A stretch of DNA of 64,000 nt, from the NCBI RefSeq assembly GCF_003048405.1, contig NZ_PIQS01000002.1, positions 232,540-296,539 of the forward strand, written 5' to 3'. This DNA is from Campylobacter concisus. Lineage in GTDB: Bacteria > Campylobacterota > Campylobacteria > Campylobacterales > Campylobacteraceae. Below, in pieces: positions 17,149 to 26,907 of the stretch (the stretch's first letter is position 1; each line of letters begins with the position of its first letter). Both the position numbers and the translations under genes were made by a program. The notes under the pieces are model-generated. The model saw only the letters and a program-made list of their open reading frames with translations. It was not told where the DNA came from and ran no database searches.

Positions 17149-19614
17149 TTATCCTTTAATGACGAAATTTACTAATTTGCCTTTTATATAAATCTCTTTT
17201 AAAATTTCTTTTCCTTCAAGCCATTTAGCTACGTTTTGCTTAGCTAGCTTTAAAATTTCACCCTCACTCTCGCTCGCTGCCACTTCAAACTCAGCCCTTT
17301 TTTTGCCATTTACCGTAACTGCAAGAGCGATGCTATCTTTTACAAAAACCTCTTCTTTTACGTCTATTTTTGTGAAATTTTTTCTACCAAAAAGCTCTTC
17401 ACTAAGCTCATTTGCGATATGCGGCACGATAGGCTCAAGTAAATTTAAGATAATAAAAAAGCCCTCAGCATTTACATCTTCGTTATCCTGCGCATTTATG
17501 GCATTTAATGCCTCCATGCAAGCAGCGATTAGTGTATTAAAAGCGAATGTATCGCCAAAAACCTCAGTTGATTTTTTAAGCGCTTCATAAATTTTTAGCC
17601 TTGCAAATTTCTCATCTTTGTTTAAGCTTTCGTGATCTATCTCAGGCAGCTTGTCTATCTTTTTGATAGTTTGTGCCTTCTCCCAAAGCCTATTTAAAAA
17701 CCTAAACGCGCCTTCAACTGCACTGTCGTTCCACTCAAGCTCTTTTTGAGGAGGTGCTGCAAAAAGGATAAATAGCCTTGCCGTATCAGCACCATATTTA
17801 TTGATGATATCATCAGGATCTACGACGTTGCCCTTACTTTTGCTCATCTTTTTGCCATCTTTTAAGACCATGCCTTGAGTTAGCAAATTTTCAAATGGCT
17901 CATCATTTCTTAGATAGCCCAGATCTCTTAAGACTTTTTGGAAAAATCTAGCGTATAAAAGGTGCAATATCGCATGCTCGATACCGCCGATATACTGATC
18001 TACATTCATCCAGTAATTCACGCTCTTTTCGTCAAGTGCTTTTTGCTCCCAAGTCTTCTCATCACTTGCAAATCTAGCAAAATACCAGCTACTCTCCACA
18101 AACGTATCCATCGTATCAGTCTCTCTGATCGCATCTTGTCCGCATTTTGGACACTTTGTAAATTTCCAAGTTGGATGTTTATCTAAAGGATTGCCCTCGC
18201 CTGTGATCTCGACATCTTCTGGTAGCGCGATAGGTAAATTTTCCTCTTTTTCAGGCACTACGCCGCAGCATTTGCAGTGCACTACTGGTATTGGCGCACC
18301 CCAGTATCTTTGGCGAGAAATTCCCCAGTCTCTTAGCTTGTAATTTGTGATCCTTTTGCCAAGACCATCTTTTTCAAATTTCTCTATTATAAAGCTTTTA
18401 GCATCCTCTGAGCTAAGGCCGTTTATAAGCTCAGAATTTATAGAAATTCCGTACTCAGAGTATGCTTTAGAACCGTCGCTCTCGCCATCAAGCGGCTTTA
18501 CTACTGGCTTTATAGGAAGATTAAATTTACTTGCAAACTCGTAATCTCTTTGGTCATGCGCAGGGACAGCCATGATAGCGCCGCTACCGTAGTCAGCTAG
18601 GATAAAATTTGCAACCCAAACTGGGATTTTTTCATTGGTAAGTGGATGAACGACATAAATTCCTAAAAATTCTCCATCTTTTTCGCTCGCTTGACGCTCT
18701 CTTGGGCTTTGATTTAGGATTGTTTTTATCTTTGTCTTTTTGCTTTCATCAATTTTATCACTCTCAAGCAACGCTTTTACAATAGGATGTTCAGGAGCAA
18801 GGGCTGTGTAGCTAACGCCGTAAATCGTATCAGCCCTTGTAGTAAACACCTCAAAGCCGTCAAATTTACCACCTAAAGCCTCTTTTGAAGCCTCATCAAG
18901 ATAAAATTTAAACTCCAAGCCGTAGCTTCTGCCGATCCAGTTTTCTTGCATTGTAATTACTTGATTTGGCCATTTGCCTTCAAGAAGTTTTAGATCATCA
19001 AGTAGCTCGCTAGCGTATTTTGTGATGTTAAAGTAATATCCTGGAAGCTCTTTTTGCACCACTTCATTACCACATCTCCAGCATTTACCATCCTCTACCT
19101 GCTCATTTGCAAGCACAGTTTGATCGTATTCGCACCAATTTATAATTGCATTTTTTCTATAAACAAGCCCTTTTTCAAACATCTTTATAAAAAAGCTTTG
19201 CTCCCACTTAGTATAAAGCGGGTCAGAAGTGGCTAAAATTCTCTTTTTAGAAAATGAAAAGCCAAGGCTTGCAAGCTCTTTTTTCATATAGTCAATGTTT
19301 TCATAAGTCCAAATTTTAGGATGAATTTTATGTTTTATGGCTGCATTTTCAGCTGGCATGCCAAAGCTATCAAAGCCAATAGGATGAAGCACGTTATATC
19401 CGCTTTTTCTATATGATCTAGCAAGCGCATCACCGATAGAATAGTTTCTTACATGCCCCATATGTATGCGTCCGCTTGGATACGGAAACATACTTAGGAT
19501 ATATTTTTTTGGCAAGCTTAGATCGTCTTTTGGTTCAAATTCTTCATTTTTATCCCAAATTTCTTGCCATTTTTTTTCTATCTTTAAAGGCTCATATTTT
19601 CTCTTTTCAGCCAT
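17149..19614 (-). CDS. leuS: Leucyl-tRNA synthetase
   Basis: LeuS charges tRNA-Leu. The 821-residue class I synthetase shows the HIGH-type motif [10 protein letters not shown] near residue 55, the KMSKS loop [12 protein letters not shown], and a CP1 editing domain between them with [14 protein letters not shown]. Zinc-like CxxC pairs are seen in RCGN and [14 protein letters not shown]. The length is standard. It is flanked by the DUF6394 gene (8-nt gap) and lptE (3-nt gap) in the long leftward operon. Confidence 0.98.
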   Translation of the reverse strand: MAEKRKYEPLKIEKKWQEIWDKNEEFEPKDDLSLPKKYILSMFPYPSGRIHMGHVRNYSIGDALARSYRKSGYNVLHPIGFDSFGMPAENAAIKHKIHPKIWTYENIDYMKKELASLGFSFSKKRILATSDPLYTKWEQSFFIKMFEKGLVYRKNAIINWCEYDQTVLANEQVEDGKCWRCGNEVVQKELPGYYFNITKYASELLDDLKLLEGKWPNQVITMQENWIGRSYGLEFKFYLDEASKEALGGKFDGFEVFTTRADTIYGVSYTALAPEHPIVKALLESDKIDESKKTKIKTILNQSPRERQASEKDGEFLGIYVVHPLTNEKIPVWVANFILADYGSGAIMAVPAHDQRDYEFASKFNLPIKPVVKPLDGESDGSKAYSEYGISINSELINGLSSEDAKSFIIEKFEKDGLGKRITNYKLRDWGISRQRYWGAPIPVVHCKCCGVVPEKEENLPIALPEDVEITGEGNPLDKHPTWKFTKCPKCGQDAIRETDTMDTFVESSWYFARFASDEKTWEQKALDEKSVNYWMNVDQYIGGIEHAILHLLYARFFQKVLRDLGYLRNDEPFENLLTQGMVLKDGKKMSKSKGNVVDPDDIINKYGADTARLFILFAAPPQKELEWNDSAVEGAFRFLNRLWEKAQTIKKIDKLPEIDHESLNKDEKFARLKIYEALKKSTEVFGDTFAFNTLIAACMEALNAINAQDNEDVNAEGFFIILNLLEPIVPHIANELSEELFGRKNFTKIDVKEEVFVKDSIALAVTVNGKKRAEFEVAASESEGEILKLAKQNVAKWLEGKEILKEIYIKGKLVNFVIKG

Positions 19615-19622
19615 TTTTTCTC

Positions 19623-19961
19623 CTAAAATTCTTCTTGAGCTTTGCTTGATTCTATTAAAACCAAGGCTAGTGAAAATATATTTGCAATGACTGCGCCAAT
19701 AGCCAACGAATAGCTAAGTGTTATATTTTCAGAGACTTGCAAAATAACAAAAGCTGGTATAAGGTGTAAATCAGCAACTAGCGAGCTTGCAAAAAGCTCA
19801 GCTGAGAGTAAATTTTTAACACCGATCTTAAGTAGCGTTGAAACCAAATTTATACTAGCCGCCACAAAAAGCGCAATCTCGTTTTTATCATATAAAAATT
19901 CTGCCGTAGTCGTAAGACTCATCAATGCAAAAAATATGTAGATAACTTTTCCCCAGTTCAT
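19623..19961 (-). CDS. DUF6394 family membrane protein
   Basis: This 112-residue protein has three to four hydrophobic segments (about 5-17, 28-44, 68-78, 82-103) and no catalytic motif. It matches what I recall of a small membrane family found between secF and leuS in Campylobacterota; the family name is from memory. Its place between secDF and leuS suggests an inner-membrane role, possibly linked to protein export, but no function can be claimed. The spacing of 8-9 nt on both sides fits co-transcription. Confidence 0.7.
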   Translation of the reverse strand: MNWGKVIYIFFALMSLTTTAEFLYDKNEIALFVAASINLVSTLLKIGVKNLLSAELFASSLVADLHLIPAFVILQVSENITLSYSLAIGAVIANIFSLALVLIESSKAQEEF

Positions 19962-19970
19962 TATCCCTCC

Positions 19971-20942
19971 TTACACAACGCCTTTCTCAAACATAGCACG
20001 CTCTTTTTCGCGCTCTTTTTTTATCTTTTGTTTTTCAGTCTCTCTACTTCTAAAATGTTCGATGCTAAATTTAAACCAGATAAGAAACGGCGAAGAGATG
20101 TAGATCGAGCTGATCGTTCCTATGACAATACCAACGATAAGAATAAATGAAAATCCATGTATCATATCTCCACCAAATAAAAATAACACAAGAACTGTCA
20201 TCATCGTAGTGGCTGAAGTTAGGATAGTTCTTGAAAGTGTGGCTGAGACTGACTCATTGATAACGCCCTCGATGTCAGTTCGCTTGCTCTCTTTGATACC
20301 TTCTCTTATCCTATCAAAGATAATAATCGTATCATTTAGAGAGTAGCCAAGCACCGTTAAAACAGCAGCTAGCGTATCCAAATTTACATCAATATCAAAT
20401 AACGAAATAGCACCGACAGTTATAACTATATCGTGAATTTCAGTTGCGATCGCAGCAAGCGCAAAACGCCACTCAAATCTAAATGTGATGTAGATTAATA
20501 TACCAATTAGTGAAATTCCAAGAGCCATCAAGCCTTTTTCTCTAAGCTCGTCGCCAACCTTTGGTCCAACGATATCAACACGTCTTACTTCAAAATTTCC
20601 AGTATCTTTTAAAATTTGCTTTATCTCAGTACCGATGTCGCCAGTTAAATTTGAGCTTGAACCTGAAAATCTAATAACAGCCTCATCTTCGCTTCCAAAC
20701 TCAGTAACAGAGGCGTTTTTAAGCACTTCATTTGTACTAAAAGCATCACGAATTTTATCAAGTGGTGCTTTGGTGTCGTATTTTAGCTGAATAAGCGTAC
20801 CGCCAGAGAAATCAATGCCGTAGTTTAACCCCTTTGTAGCAAGTAAAACGATAGAGCCAACAAATAAAAATATAGAAAATGCCAGTGAAGCAAATCTAAA
20901 ACGCATAAAATCATAAACTTTTGCTTTAGTAAAAATTTGCAC
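19971..20942 (-). CDS. secF: Protein translocase subunit SecF
   Basis: SecF works with SecD to pull exported proteins through SecYEG using the proton gradient. The 323-residue protein has six membrane helices and a periplasmic P4-like domain. Family motifs are GIDFSGGTLIQLKY after TM1, VGDELREKGL before TM2, and YSLNDTIIIFDRIRE in the TM4-TM5 region. It lies 2 nt after secD and 9 nt before the DUF6394 gene. Confidence 0.97.
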   Translation of the reverse strand: MQIFTKAKVYDFMRFRFASLAFSIFLFVGSIVLLATKGLNYGIDFSGGTLIQLKYDTKAPLDKIRDAFSTNEVLKNASVTEFGSEDEAVIRFSGSSSNLTGDIGTEIKQILKDTGNFEVRRVDIVGPKVGDELREKGLMALGISLIGILIYITFRFEWRFALAAIATEIHDIVITVGAISLFDIDVNLDTLAAVLTVLGYSLNDTIIIFDRIREGIKESKRTDIEGVINESVSATLSRTILTSATTMMTVLVLFLFGGDMIHGFSFILIVGIVIGTISSIYISSPFLIWFKFSIEHFRSRETEKQKIKKEREKERAMFEKGVV

Positions 20943-20944
20943 CC

Positions 20945-22525
20945 CTAGCTCCTTTTATAACCAAACCAAAGTCTGGTATTTCCACTTTTTTCTATCTTGT
21001 CCATAGCAGCATCAAACATGCCATGAGTACCAAGTATAGCTGTTAGCATCGAAGCCATGATACCTATTGCCATTGTTACTGCAAAGCCTTTAACTGGGCC
21101 AGTGCCATAAGCGTAAAGCACCGCAACTGTGATGATAGTAGTTAAATTTGAGTCGATAATCGCACTCATAGCGTGCTCATAACCCTTTTGCACAGCTGTT
21201 CTTATCGCTACACCTTCACGCAAAAGCTCACGTATACGTTCATTTATGATGACGTTTGCATCAACAGCCATACCGATCGTTAGCACGATACCAGCCATAC
21301 CAGGAAGTGTAAGCGTCGCTCCAAAAAGCGCCATCACAGCGACTAATATAACGACGTCTGCAACTAATGCGATATTTGCAAAAATTCCAGAAATTCCATA
21401 ATAAACTAGCATAAATAACACAACCAAGATAGATCCAGCAGCAAGAGCCACCATGCTTTGATTGATACTCTCTTGTCCCAAAGATGGACCAACGCTTCTT
21501 TTTTCCAGCATCTTAACAGGGGCTAAAAGTGCACCACTTCTAAGAGCGATCGCTACGTCGTGAGCCTCATCAAGAGTAAAGCCGCCACTAATCTGACCGC
21601 TGCCGCCACCTATTCTTTCATTTATAACAGGAGCTGAATAAACCTTGCCATCAAGCACAATAGCAAGCCTTTTGCCAACATTTGCACCGGTAAAATCTCC
21701 AAAAATTCTAGCACCTTCTGAATTTAGTGTGAAATTTATGATCGGTAGGTTATTTTGCTGAGAAAATGCAACCTTTGCGTCAGTTAGCATCGAGCCATCA
21801 AGCACTGGGATATTTTTAACGACATATTTCACGCGGTCATTTTTAGCATCTTTAAAGATCACATCGCCGTAGCTTTCAGCTTCAGCCTCGCTCATAGTAT
21901 TAGCCTGATCTTGTCTTTTATCATCAACTGCCATAAGCTGCAAGTGAGCAGCCTTTGCGATAAGATCTCTTGCTCTTTGCTCATCCTCTTCAGTTTTTAT
22001 ACCAGGAAGCTCAACTAGGATATTGTCTTTGCCTTGTCTGGCAACAGTTGGCTCAGCTAGACCAAACTGATCAAGCCTATTTCTAATAGTCTCAACAGCT
22101 TGAGAGATCGCATACTCGATCGTATCCGTTCTTTCTTGCTCGGTTAAAGATATGCTGTAATTTAAACCATCTTTTTTAATATCAAGCCCCTTTATCTCGG
22201 CTAGTGCTTTATCTACTTTTGGAGCTTCGTCGCCATCAAGGAGAGTAAAGTCAATGTTCTCTTCTTTAATCTTAAATTTATCAATTAACACATCTTCTTT
22301 TTTAGCATAATAATTTATACTTCCAGCTATTGATTTTATTTTTGAGCGAATAGCTTCACTCGTTTCAACACCAAGTAGCATATGAAGGCCACCTTGAAGA
22401 TCAAGGCCAAGTGAAATTTTAGCCCCATTTTGAGTCTGAAAAAAAGATGGCACCGAAAAGCCAAAACCAAAAATCAAGGCTAATATTAAGATAATTAGCC
22501 TATATGTGACTCTTGCGTTACGCAT
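20945..22525 (-). CDS. secD: Protein translocase subunit SecD
   Basis: SecD forms the RND-like export motor with SecF in the inner membrane. The 526-residue protein has TM1, a large periplasmic region including LGLDLQGGLHMLLGV and NRLDQFGLAEPTV, and five more helices near the C-terminus with GMAVDANVIINERIRE, the counterpart of the proton-relay Asp region. The stop codon of yajC overlaps its first base, so the two are translationally coupled. Confidence 0.97.
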   Translation of the reverse strand: MRNARVTYRLIILILALIFGFGFSVPSFFQTQNGAKISLGLDLQGGLHMLLGVETSEAIRSKIKSIAGSINYYAKKEDVLIDKFKIKEENIDFTLLDGDEAPKVDKALAEIKGLDIKKDGLNYSISLTEQERTDTIEYAISQAVETIRNRLDQFGLAEPTVARQGKDNILVELPGIKTEEDEQRARDLIAKAAHLQLMAVDDKRQDQANTMSEAEAESYGDVIFKDAKNDRVKYVVKNIPVLDGSMLTDAKVAFSQQNNLPIINFTLNSEGARIFGDFTGANVGKRLAIVLDGKVYSAPVINERIGGGSGQISGGFTLDEAHDVAIALRSGALLAPVKMLEKRSVGPSLGQESINQSMVALAAGSILVVLFMLVYYGISGIFANIALVADVVILVAVMALFGATLTLPGMAGIVLTIGMAVDANVIINERIRELLREGVAIRTAVQKGYEHAMSAIIDSNLTTIITVAVLYAYGTGPVKGFAVTMAIGIMASMLTAILGTHGMFDAAMDKIEKSGNTRLWFGYKRS

Positions 22526-22797
22526 TATTTATCTTCGATCTTTTTAGCTACAAACTCGCGTGCTATACGAACGATTACATCATCGTTAAGTTTAACTTTG
22601 ATAAAATCATTTTCGGCTTTAATTACTTCGCATATAAGTCCGCCATTAGTTACTATCTTATCGCCTTTGTCAAGAGCTGCAAGCATTGCTGCGTGGGCTT
22701 TTTGTTGTTTTTGTTGAGGTCTGATAACCAAAAAGTAAAATATGGCGAAAAGCACAACAAGAGGTAGTAATGATGTTAAAAAATCAGCGTTTTGCAT
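22525..22797 (-). CDS. yajC: Preprotein translocase subunit YajC
   Basis: This 90-residue single-span membrane protein associates with SecDF. The helix (about 10-26) is followed by RPQQKQQKAH and GDKIVTNGG, hallmarks of YajC. It is the first gene of the long leftward operon. Its 5' end overlaps the 5' end of lnt on the opposite strand by 28 nt, so its promoter must lie inside the lnt coding region or upstream of it. Confidence 0.95.
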   Translation of the reverse strand: MQNADFLTSLLPLVVLFAIFYFLVIRPQQKQQKAHAAMLAALDKGDKIVTNGGLICEVIKAENDFIKVKLNDDVIVRIAREFVAKKIEDK

Positions 22798-24065
22798 GGA
22801 TTTCCTTATTTGTAAGATTTTTAAACGGACATTTTAGCACTAAAATTATAATAAAAGCCTTTGTCGGTGCTTTTTTGCTTTCCAACTTTATTTTTTTAAG
22901 CCTCTTCGAGAATTTGCTCCTAAATTTCATCTCACCGTTTCTAACTTTGACTGGAATTTACATCATCATAAATTTAAGCAGAGCTGGTTTTTTCGCAGCT
23001 GGATTTTTCACAGGAATTTTGTGGTTTTACTGGATCGGCTTTAGTTTTATCTACTATGAGCTTGTCTGGCTTATCCCATTTATCATCCTCTTTGTAGCCC
23101 TTGTTTATGGGCTTTTGTTTTGGATAGCCGCTTTTCCAAGCTTTGTAGCACTAAGAGCTGTTTTACTATTTTTAGTAAGCTACGTTCATCCATTTGGTTT
23201 TAATTGGTTTAGTCTTGAAGCCACGCTTGTTTTAGGCGCTTTTGAGCCAAGCACAAGAGGGCTGATATTTATATTTTTAGCAGCTATTTTTTTAAGCCTA
23301 AAGGGTAAAATTTTGAAATTTGGCCTAGCTTTTATCTGCCTGATCGCCGCTTTGCAGTTTAAAAGCAGCGATGCAAAAACCTTGCCATTTGACGTAGAGC
23401 TAGTAAATACCGATATCGCTCAAAGGGTGCGCTGGGATAAAAGCTTGCGTATGAAATTTACAAATGAAAATTTAGACTTAATAAATAGCGCCATAGCCGA
23501 GCAAAAACGCCTTATTGTCCTTCCAGAGAGCGCGTTTCCACTATTTATGACAAATGAGCCGCTACTTGTTGATGAGTTAAAAGAGCTTTCTAAAAAGATA
23601 ACTATCGTAGCTGGTGCGCTTGCCTATGAAAACAAGCAAATTTACAACTCTGCATTTTTGTTTCAAGATGGCGATCTAAGGCGAATGGATAAGAAATTTT
23701 TAGTGCCTTTTGGCGAAGAAATTCCTCTGCCAAAATTTATGCAAGATGCGGTAAATAAGCTATTTTTTGGTGGAGCTAGTGACTTTAAAAAGGCTGAAAA
23801 TTTTAGTGACTATGAGATAGATGGAGTTAAAATCAGAAATGCTATCTGCTACGAGGCGACAAGAGAAGAGCTTTATAATGATGAATTTGACGTAGTTGTA
23901 GCTATCACAAACAATGGTTGGTTTGTGCCAAGTAGCGAACCTGTGCTTCAAAGGCTACTTATAAAACACCTTGCGACAAAATATAATAAAGCAGTCTATC
24001 ACAGCGTAAATGGCTCAAAAAGCGAGATCATAAAGCCTAAAAAAGCGTTTTGGGATGAGTTTTAA
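22770..24065 (+). CDS. lnt: Apolipoprotein N-acyltransferase
   Basis: Lnt adds the third acyl chain to lipoproteins in the inner membrane. The 431-residue protein has about seven hydrophobic helices in the first 200 residues and a nitrilase-like domain after that. The catalytic triad can be read: E253 in LPESAFPLF, K308 before FLVPFGE, and C360 in NAICYEATREE. It is shorter than the E. coli enzyme (512). Starts at 22770 or the adjacent ATG at 22773 both fit. The gene order yajC divergent from lnt and lnt next to metK matches C. jejuni. A strong hairpin terminator follows. Confidence 0.93.
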   Translation: MMLKNQRFAWISLFVRFLNGHFSTKIIIKAFVGAFLLSNFIFLSLFENLLLNFISPFLTLTGIYIIINLSRAGFFAAGFFTGILWFYWIGFSFIYYELVWLIPFIILFVALVYGLLFWIAAFPSFVALRAVLLFLVSYVHPFGFNWFSLEATLVLGAFEPSTRGLIFIFLAAIFLSLKGKILKFGLAFICLIAALQFKSSDAKTLPFDVELVNTDIAQRVRWDKSLRMKFTNENLDLINSAIAEQKRLIVLPESAFPLFMTNEPLLVDELKELSKKITIVAGALAYENKQIYNSAFLFQDGDLRRMDKKFLVPFGEEIPLPKFMQDAVNKLFFGGASDFKKAENFSDYEIDGVKIRNAICYEATREELYNDEFDVVVAITNNGWFVPSSEPVLQRLLIKHLATKYNKAVYHSVNGSKSEIIKPKKAFWDEF

Positions 24066-24076
24066 AAGGGAGATTT

Positions 24077-24103
24077 AAAGTGGCTTTTAGATAAAGCCAC
24101 TTT
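24077..24103 (+). terminator. Rho-independent terminator after lnt (possibly bidirectional)
   Basis: An 11-bp perfect stem, AAAGTGGCTTT against AAAGCCACTTT with a 5-nt loop, is followed on the plus strand by a run of seven T (24101-24107, the first three of which are the last bases of the stem). It sits between the convergent lnt and metK genes and could also stop leftward transcription, though the T-run is weaker there. Confidence 0.85.
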
Positions 24104-24109
24104 TTTTGA

Positions 24110-25315
24110 TTATTTTTTTAGTAAAGCCTTGAAAGTATCAACCGCATCAAGCTTTTCCCAAGGATATTTTGCATTTCCCACTTGACCTTTTGCGGCTACT
24201 TTTGCGTACAAAAACGTATCTTTACTTGGCTTATCAAGACCAAATTTATTTGTTATCCAGCGAGGCGTTAGAGCGAAATGCTCGCTTACAAAATTTGAAA
24301 GCATATCGTCATTTACGCCGTTTGCGTGAGTTCCCATAGTATCAACGCTAACTGAAGTTGGCTTTGCAACGCCGATCGCGTAGCTTATCTGAACGATACA
24401 TTTTTTAGCAAGGCCAGCTGCGACTATGTTTTTAGCTATCCAGCGCGCTGCGTAAAGTCCGCTTCTATCAACCTTTGTGTAGTCCTTGCTTGACTGAGCG
24501 CCACCGCCTATCGGGCTATATCCGCCAAAGCTATCAACGATTAGTTTTCTGCCTGTTAGACCGCTATCGTGAAGTGAGCTGTGATTTACATATCTGCCTG
24601 TTGGGTTTATATAGATGATCGTTTTTTCTTTATTATATAGTTCTTTTGGAAGACCAGTTTCATCTATTAAATTTTGTATTAGTGCGCGAAGCTCTTCTAT
24701 CTTCATGCTCTCCACGCAAGGCGCAGAGACGACGATAGTGTGGATACTTTGAGGTTTGCAGTTTTCAAAGTTATCTTTGCTACCATAATCAATCGTAACT
24801 TGCGTTTTTATATCAACGCCAAGTTTATCAGGGTTTGCTTTGGCAAATTTATATACTTTATCGCAAAGCATTCTTGCGTAAGTTATAGCTGCTGGCATAA
24901 ATTCTTTCGCTTCGCAGCTCGCAAAGCCAAACATGATGCCTTGATCACCTGCTCCGATCTCGCCGTCACTTTGATCAACGCCTTGATTTATATCTGGACT
25001 TTGTTGATTTAAACAAACTTTGACCTCGATATCATCTGGATGCAAGCACTGCTCTTTTGTAAAATTACCCTTTCCATCATACCCGATATGCGCAAGAGCG
25101 TCTTTTACGATCTTTTCGTAATCTTTAAAAGAGAGTTTTACTTTTGAGTTTATCTCTCCGCCTATCACTATATTTTTTCCAGCCACAAAGACTTCGCTTG
25201 CGACACGACCATTTGGGTCTTGCGTTAAAATAGTATCCACTATGCTATCAGCGATTATATCAGCGCATTTATCTGGATGGCCCGGACTTACAACTTCAGA
25301 GGTAAATAGATACAT
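24110..25315 (-). CDS. metK: S-adenosylmethionine synthetase
   Basis: MetK makes S-adenosylmethionine from methionine and ATP. The 401-residue protein starts at the ATG at 25315 (MYLFTSEVVSPGHPDK); upstream in-frame codons would add 14 residues outside the family. Visible motifs are SPGHPDK with the ATP-contacting His, GAGDQGIMFG (signature 1) and GGGAQSSKDYTKVDRS (signature 2, with catalytic Lys and Asp). Its stop lies 6 nt from the hairpin terminator shared with lnt. In C. jejuni metK is also adjacent to lnt. Confidence 0.97.
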   Translation of the reverse strand: MYLFTSEVVSPGHPDKCADIIADSIVDTILTQDPNGRVASEVFVAGKNIVIGGEINSKVKLSFKDYEKIVKDALAHIGYDGKGNFTKEQCLHPDDIEVKVCLNQQSPDINQGVDQSDGEIGAGDQGIMFGFASCEAKEFMPAAITYARMLCDKVYKFAKANPDKLGVDIKTQVTIDYGSKDNFENCKPQSIHTIVVSAPCVESMKIEELRALIQNLIDETGLPKELYNKEKTIIYINPTGRYVNHSSLHDSGLTGRKLIVDSFGGYSPIGGGAQSSKDYTKVDRSGLYAARWIAKNIVAAGLAKKCIVQISYAIGVAKPTSVSVDTMGTHANGVNDDMLSNFVSEHFALTPRWITNKFGLDKPSKDTFLYAKVAAKGQVGNAKYPWEKLDAVDTFKALLKK

Positions 25316-25416
25316 TTTTATCCTTTTATTAACTAAAATTTTGTGCAATTGTAACAAATCTATTTAAAAGGCTAATTAATCTTTATCAAATTCTTTATAT
25401 TTAAAAATTGTTTAGC

Positions 25417-25422
25417 TAAAAT
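25417..25422 (+). promoter_or_regulatory. Putative -10 box for sstT
   Basis: TAAAAT preceded by TTTAGC, 31-36 nt upstream of the sstT ATG. The same TTTAGCTAAAATC wording occurs before uvrD at 29095-29107 and fits the extended -10 style of Campylobacter sigma70 promoters. Confidence 0.45.
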
Positions 25423-25452
25423 CAACAAAAAACTAATTTATTAAGGTGTCAA

Positions 25453-26820
25453 ATGAATATGCTTAAAAACATAGCAAGAAGATACGCCGATGGAAATTTG
25501 ATAGTTCAAATTTTAGTTGGTATCATCCTAGGTGCCCTAGTTGGCTTTTACACACACTACGAAGCAGCTCCTTACAACAATATTTCAGCTAAAATTCAAA
25601 CTATTCAAAACGAAAGTGGTTTGAGCGTAGATGAAGTTATAAAAACTCGCCTTAGTCAGGATGAAGCCAAGCAGCTAAACGAAGCCAAAGAAAAAGCTAG
25701 CTCAGCAGATTCTATTGCAGCTTCAGCTTCAGTTTTAGGCGATTTATTCAAAGGCGCTTTAAAAGCTATCGCACCAATTCTTGTCTTTGTTTTAGTAGCA
25801 ACATCCATCATTTTAAGAGATTTTGGTCATACAAAAGGTATGCAAAAGATCATTACACTCTATCTAATTGGTACATTTTTAGCAGCCGTTGTTGCAGTTG
25901 TTGCTAGTTTCTTATTCCCAGTGGAGCTTTCTTTGAAAGGTCTTGCAAGTGCTGATATGTCAGCACCTCAAGGGATTACCAATGTTTTAAAAGATCTCAT
26001 TTATAAAATGGTCGAAAATCCGATAAACGCTCTTGCAAATGGCAACTATATAGGCATCATCACCTGGGCAGTTGGTAGTGGTATAGCACTTAGAAATTCC
26101 ACAGCTGAGACTAAAAAAGTATTTAAAGACATAAGCGATGGTGTGACTCATATCGTTAAATTTATCATTAGACTAGCTCCGTTTGGTATTTTTGGCATGG
26201 TAGCTATTAGCATTCATGAAACTGGATTTGAAGTACTTGCAGGATATCTAAAACTGATCTTAGTTCTTGTCGGGGCAATGCTTGTTGTCGCATTTATCAT
26301 CTATCCAGCTATGGTTTTTGTATTAACCAGAAAAAATCCTTATCCACTTGTCATGATCTGCCTAAAAGAGAGTGCTATTTCAGCATTTTTTACAAGAAGC
26401 TCAGCCGCAAATATCCCTGTAAATATGGCACTTTGCAAAAAGCTTGGTTTAAAAGAGGAGCTTTACTCGATCTCGATCCCACTAGGTGCCACTATAAACA
26501 TGGGTGGTGCGGCAGTTACCATTAGTATCTTAGCGCTTACTGCGGTAAATTCTATCCCATCTATCACAGTTACATTTGGCGATGCGCTTCTTCTTTGCTT
26601 CATCTCAGCTCTTGGTGCATGCGGCGCATCTGGCGTGGCTGGCGGCTCACTTCTTTTAGTACCATTAGCATGCGGTCTTTTTGGTATCAGCAATGACATC
26701 GCTATGCAGTTTGTAACAGTTGGTTTTACTATTGGCGTCATCCAAGATTCAGTCGAAACTGCGCTAAATAGCTCATCAGACGTTCTTTTTACAGCCGTAG
26801 CTTCAGAGACTTCAAACTAA
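25453..26820 (+). CDS. sstT: Serine/threonine:Na+ symporter SstT
   Basis: This 455-residue inner-membrane carrier of the DAACS family brings in serine and threonine with sodium. Strong family blocks are [47 protein letters not shown] and [10 protein letters not shown] near the C-terminus. Between TM1 and TM2 there is an extra hydrophilic stretch (about residues 38-80), rich in Ala, Lys, Glu and Ser, compared with the E. coli protein of about 414 residues. The topology suggests it faces the periplasm. A terminator follows, so it is probably monocistronic. Synteny with C. jejuni (metK-sstT-pepF) is preserved in part. Confidence 0.92.
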   Translation: MNMLKNIARRYADGNLIVQILVGIILGALVGFYTHYEAAPYNNISAKIQTIQNESGLSVDEVIKTRLSQDEAKQLNEAKEKASSADSIAASASVLGDLFKGALKAIAPILVFVLVATSIILRDFGHTKGMQKIITLYLIGTFLAAVVAVVASFLFPVELSLKGLASADMSAPQGITNVLKDLIYKMVENPINALANGNYIGIITWAVGSGIALRNSTAETKKVFKDISDGVTHIVKFIIRLAPFGIFGMVAISIHETGFEVLAGYLKLILVLVGAMLVVAFIIYPAMVFVLTRKNPYPLVMICLKESAISAFFTRSSAANIPVNMALCKKLGLKEELYSISIPLGATINMGGAAVTISILALTAVNSIPSITVTFGDALLLCFISALGACGASGVAGGSLLLVPLACGLFGISNDIAMQFVTVGFTIGVIQDSVETALNSSSDVLFTAVASETSN

Positions 26821-26826
26821 TCTTCA

Positions 26827-26859
26827 TAAAATTTCAGCTAAATTTTGGCTGAAATTTTA
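26827..26859 (+). terminator. Rho-independent terminator after sstT
   Basis: A 12-bp stem TAAAATTTCAGC with GCTGAAATTTTA and a 9-nt loop begins 6 nt after the sstT stop. A CTTTTAT tract follows. The pepF promoter starts just downstream. Confidence 0.75.
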
Positions 26860-26877
26860 CTTTTATCCATTTTTTTG

Positions 26878-26883
26878 TAAAAT
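26878..26883 (+). promoter_or_regulatory. Putative -10 box for pepF
   Basis: TAAAAT preceded by a six-T run and G, 24-29 nt upstream of the pepF ATG and just past the sstT terminator. Confidence 0.4.
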
Positions 26884-26907
26884 GTCCCAAAAATTTAAAG
26901 GATAAAT

